A stretch of DNA of 5,292 bases from JACJYE01 sp964432875 (lineage in GTDB: Bacteria; Bacteroidota; Bacteroidia; Chitinophagales; Saprospiraceae): the NCBI GenBank assembly GCA_964432875.1, contig CAYSPJ010000237.1:1-5292 (forward strand), read 5' to 3'. Position numbers and translations under genes: made by a program. Position 1 is the stretch's first letter. Each line of letters starts with the position of its first letter. Of the stretch, positions 4,977-5,292 are shown piece by piece. The notes under the pieces are model-generated. The model ran no database searches and had not been told where the DNA came from. It worked only from the letters and a program-made list of their open reading frames with translations.

Positions 4977-4990
4977 GTTTTTGCAAAAAC
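4977..4990. promoter_or_regulatory. Perfect 14-base palindrome GTTTTTGCAAAAAC
   Basis: The palindrome is centred about 69 bases upstream of the lipoprotein's presumed transcription start, a position suited to an activator. The 19 bases at 4970-4988 match 3645-3663 upstream of the regulator with two C/T differences. It is a candidate operator. The binding protein is unknown and the neighbouring AraC-type regulator is the obvious candidate, though AraC proteins more often bind direct repeats. Confidence 0.45.
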
Positions 4991-5004
4991 AGGACAAAAG
5001 TCAT

Positions 5005-5039
5005 CAGGTGTCGGATACCTCCGAGGTGCCCGACACCTG
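5005..5039 (-). terminator. Nested inverted repeat, possible terminator
   Basis: CAGGTGTCGG (5005-5014) and CCGACACCTG (5030-5039) form a perfect 10-base stem. Inside the loop, ACCTC (5017-5021) and GAGGT (5023-5027) form a second palindrome. The element lies 28 bases past the stop of the secretion-domain remnant at 5067 and is followed on the minus strand by ACTTTTGTCC, so it may be that lost gene's terminator. The nested symmetry is also typical of dispersed palindromic repeats. Confidence 0.55.
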
Positions 5040-5066
5040 CGTTCCTCCCTCATGCTTGACAACATA

Positions 5067-5253
5067 CTAATGCTGCACCACCACCTTAAACACCCAGCTC
5101 TGCCCCGCCACCATCAATTGCACGAAGTAAAGCCCCGCCTCGCGCAAGCTGAAATCCTCGTTCAACTGCGCGGCCCCATCTCGTTGGCGTCGCCGCTGAA
5201 GAGCTGGCGGAAGAAGCCCGGCAATTCGGGCGGGGCGCCCGCCCCATAGCCAT
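5067..5253 (-). pseudogene. Remnant of a type IX secretion C-terminal sorting domain
   Basis: The minus-strand frame ending at TAG (5069-5067) reads LNEDFSLREAGLYFVQLMVA followed by GQSWVFKVVVQH. This is the characteristic end of a por-secretion/type IX sorting domain: an aGlYfvq strand, a turn, then a final valine-rich strand. Such domains direct proteins across the outer membrane and are cleaved or anchored there. The frame is open only back to a TGA at 5255-5253. Upstream of the QRDGAAQ segment it turns into Arg/Pro-rich text that does not look coding. A neighbouring frame reads FFRQLFSGDANEMG, which fits the domain better, so an indel in the GC-rich stretch near 5169-5180 is likely. Either a larger gene beyond the window has a frameshifted end, or only this scrap remains. 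Confidence 0.65.
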
Positions 5254-5292
5254 CAGGTTAAGCCATAAATAAGCGCTTCGCTACTCGATTTC

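Noticed and set aside
4892..5065. N-terminal extension of the lipoprotein to an ATG at 5065
   Set aside because: It would place the signal peptide 58 residues inside the protein and run through the nested palindrome, the 14-base palindrome and the promoter boxes. The ATG at 4891 starts a normal lipoprotein signal peptide.

Overview
The window looks like an accessory, gene-poor stretch of a Bacteroidota chromosome, most likely from the Saprospiria (Lewinella/Haliscomenobacter-type) lineage. Four things point there: promoter-like boxes of the TTTG-N20-TAnnTTTG kind instead of sigma70 boxes, leaders with little or no Shine-Dalgarno sequence, a surface lipoprotein with a Cys-x-Lys-Asp-Glu export signal and a Fib_succ_major domain, and tails resembling type IX secretion sorting domains. 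The lineage is inferred from these family traits; no species was identified.

Layout. 1-1081 (minus): a GT4 glycosyltransferase lacking only its last few residues beyond the window edge. 1082-1700: no intact gene; it holds the glycosyltransferase promoter region, a possible secretion-tail scrap, the last 70 codons of a sulfatase, a tandem heptamer repeat and a strong stem-loop. 1716-2054 (plus): a small three-helix membrane protein. 2109-2282 (minus): a 57-residue ORF that looks like the start of a larger gene cut short at a second heptamer repeat. 2286-3458 (minus): a seven-helix membrane protein with a C-terminal AraC-type DNA-binding domain, three bases upstream of that short ORF. 3459-3799: the regulator's promoter, a decayed copy of an internal piece of the neighbouring lipoprotein gene, a palindrome and a terminator. 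3800-4891 (minus): the Fib_succ_major lipoprotein. 4892-5292: the lipoprotein promoter, a second copy of the palindrome, a nested inverted repeat and the frameshifted tail of a type IX secreted protein.

How the parts may work together. The regulator and the lipoprotein lie in tandem on the minus strand, each with its own promoter. A TTTTGCAAAA-centred palindrome with matching flanks lies upstream of both. This could mean that a membrane-anchored regulator controls a surface lipoprotein, or only that both upstream regions descend from one duplicated lipoprotein gene. The remnant at 3570-3640 favours the second reading without excluding the first. The two ends of the window look like gene debris (sulfatase end, secretion-domain ends, truncated ORF) lying among dispersed repeats. 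I found no RNA gene, CRISPR array, complete mobile element or clear new defence or biosynthetic system.
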